The translations under genes and the position numbers were made by a program. Below are positions 5,103 through 5,304 of a DNA stretch of 5,304 nucleotides, piece after piece. Numbering within the stretch: position 1 is the first letter of the stretch; every line of letters begins with the position of its first letter. The notes under the pieces were generated by a model that was given only the letters and a program-made list of their open reading frames with translations, was not told the DNA's origin and made no database searches. The DNA comes from Planktotalea sp. (lineage in GTDB: Bacteria > Pseudomonadota > Alphaproteobacteria > Rhodobacterales > Rhodobacteraceae), in assembly GCA_024645145.1 (NCBI GenBank), contig JAHEGL010000305.1, positions 1 through 5,304 on the forward strand, written 5' to 3'.

Positions 5103-5285
5103 TTAGGAAAGAGCCGCAGCCAATACAGCCAAGATCAACAGTGGAACGATGACGTTGGAAGAAGAAGAAGCTGCTTTTGCTTCTTCAACAATGATTGGAG
5201 CTTCCATGATTGGAGCTTCCATGTTGCCGGCGAAAGCTGTGGAAGCAGCGACGGAAAGTGCAGCAGCAAGTGCGATTTTTTTCAT
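5103..5285 (-). CDS. Small exported membrane-anchored protein, unknown function
   Basis: 60 residues. Residues 1-19 form a clear Sec signal peptide: Lys-Lys at 2-3, a hydrophobic Ala/Leu-rich core, and an Ala-Phe-Ala cleavage site before Gly20. The mature part has a short acidic segment with a MEAPI-MEAPI repeat (22-31), then IVEEAKA, a four-serine linker (40-43) and a hydrophobic stretch NVIVPLLILAVLAAALS (44-60) running to the last residue. This predicts a roughly 41-residue peptide with its N-terminal part in the periplasm and a C-terminal membrane anchor. If the signal is not cleaved it would span the membrane twice. GAGGG lies 7 bases before the ATG, and a strong terminator follows the TAA; together these support a real, single-gene transcript. 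I do not recognise a named family, and no function can be assigned from the sequence. Confidence 0.8.
   Translation of the reverse strand: MKKIALAAALSVAASTAFAGNMEAPIMEAPIIVEEAKAASSSSNVIVPLLILAVLAAALS
5193..5222 (-). repeat. Perfect 15-bp tandem duplication inside the small gene
   Basis: Two identical 15-base units, in frame, each encoding Met-Glu-Ala-Pro-Ile just after the signal peptide. The identity at wobble positions suggests a recent duplication or slippage. Confidence 0.85.
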
Positions 5286-5292
5286 TGTAGTA

Positions 5293-5297
5293 CCCTC
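5293..5297 (-). promoter_or_regulatory. Ribosome binding site of the small exported-protein gene (GAGGG)
   Basis: GAGGG on the minus strand with 7-base spacing to the ATG at 5285. The promoter lies beyond the window end. Confidence 0.6.
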
Positions 5298-5304
5298 TAG
5301 AATT

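Noticed and set aside
4992..5300. 102-codon open frame on the plus strand
   Set aside because: It runs through the intergenic hairpins and antisense to the small exported-protein gene, which has a signal peptide, ribosome site and terminator. The antisense product is Cys/Ser/Phe-rich with no domain.
5295..5304. TCTAGA near the window end as a possible cloning junction
   Set aside because: The sequence is a normal leader with a ribosome site for the small gene; a single restriction-type hexamer is expected by chance.

Overview
The window looks like a chromosomal housekeeping stretch from a marine-type alphaproteobacterium of the Rhodobacteraceae (Roseobacter group). This rests on recognisable protein families whose sequences read like Rhodobacteraceae members, on the gene neighbourhood (ubiG, MarR, nitrilase, glutaredoxin, comF, NDUFAF5-like protein, hemH), and on short GC-rich intergenic motifs (CCCGCCGGAGGC) typical of gene ends in this group. 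Base composition looks moderate by eye. I see no mobile element, phage gene, tRNA, rRNA or CRISPR array.

Layout. Bases 1-657 (+) hold the 3' part of ubiG (ubiquinone O-methyltransferase), cut by the window edge. It converges on a four-gene minus-strand cluster that reads comF, grxC, Nit1-like amidase, marR from 3015 down to 714. Junctions in the cluster are very tight: grxC/amidase and amidase/marR each share a TGATG stop/start overlap. The cluster ends in a hairpin at 680-712. Bases 3016-3813 (+) hold a BioC/NDUFAF5-like methyltransferase-fold protein whose ATG directly abuts the comF ATG on the other strand (CATATG). It is followed 55 bases later by hemH (ferrochelatase, 3869-4933, +). After a 169-base convergent intergenic region with several inverted repeats comes a 60-codon minus-strand gene for a small exported, membrane-anchored protein of unknown function.

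How the genes fit together. UbiG (ubiquinone), the NDUFAF5-like protein (complex I assembly in mitochondria) and HemH (haem) all serve the respiratory chain. Glutaredoxin and the Nit1-like amidase share a glutathione theme, and a MarR regulator is translated with them.

The most notable anomaly is in comF. An in-frame TGA sits exactly where relatives have a conserved Trp (TGG). It separates the four-CxxC zinc-binding half from an intact phosphoribosyltransferase half, and an ATG lies three codons after the stop. The gene is either a fresh pseudogene, a sequence error, or two separately translated halves. Other points for a second look are the zero-gap divergent start codons, the missing SAM motif I in the NDUFAF5-like protein, the 20-bp palindrome after hemH, and the small exported protein with its perfect 15-bp tandem repeat. 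I found no clear evidence of a wholly new multi-gene system.
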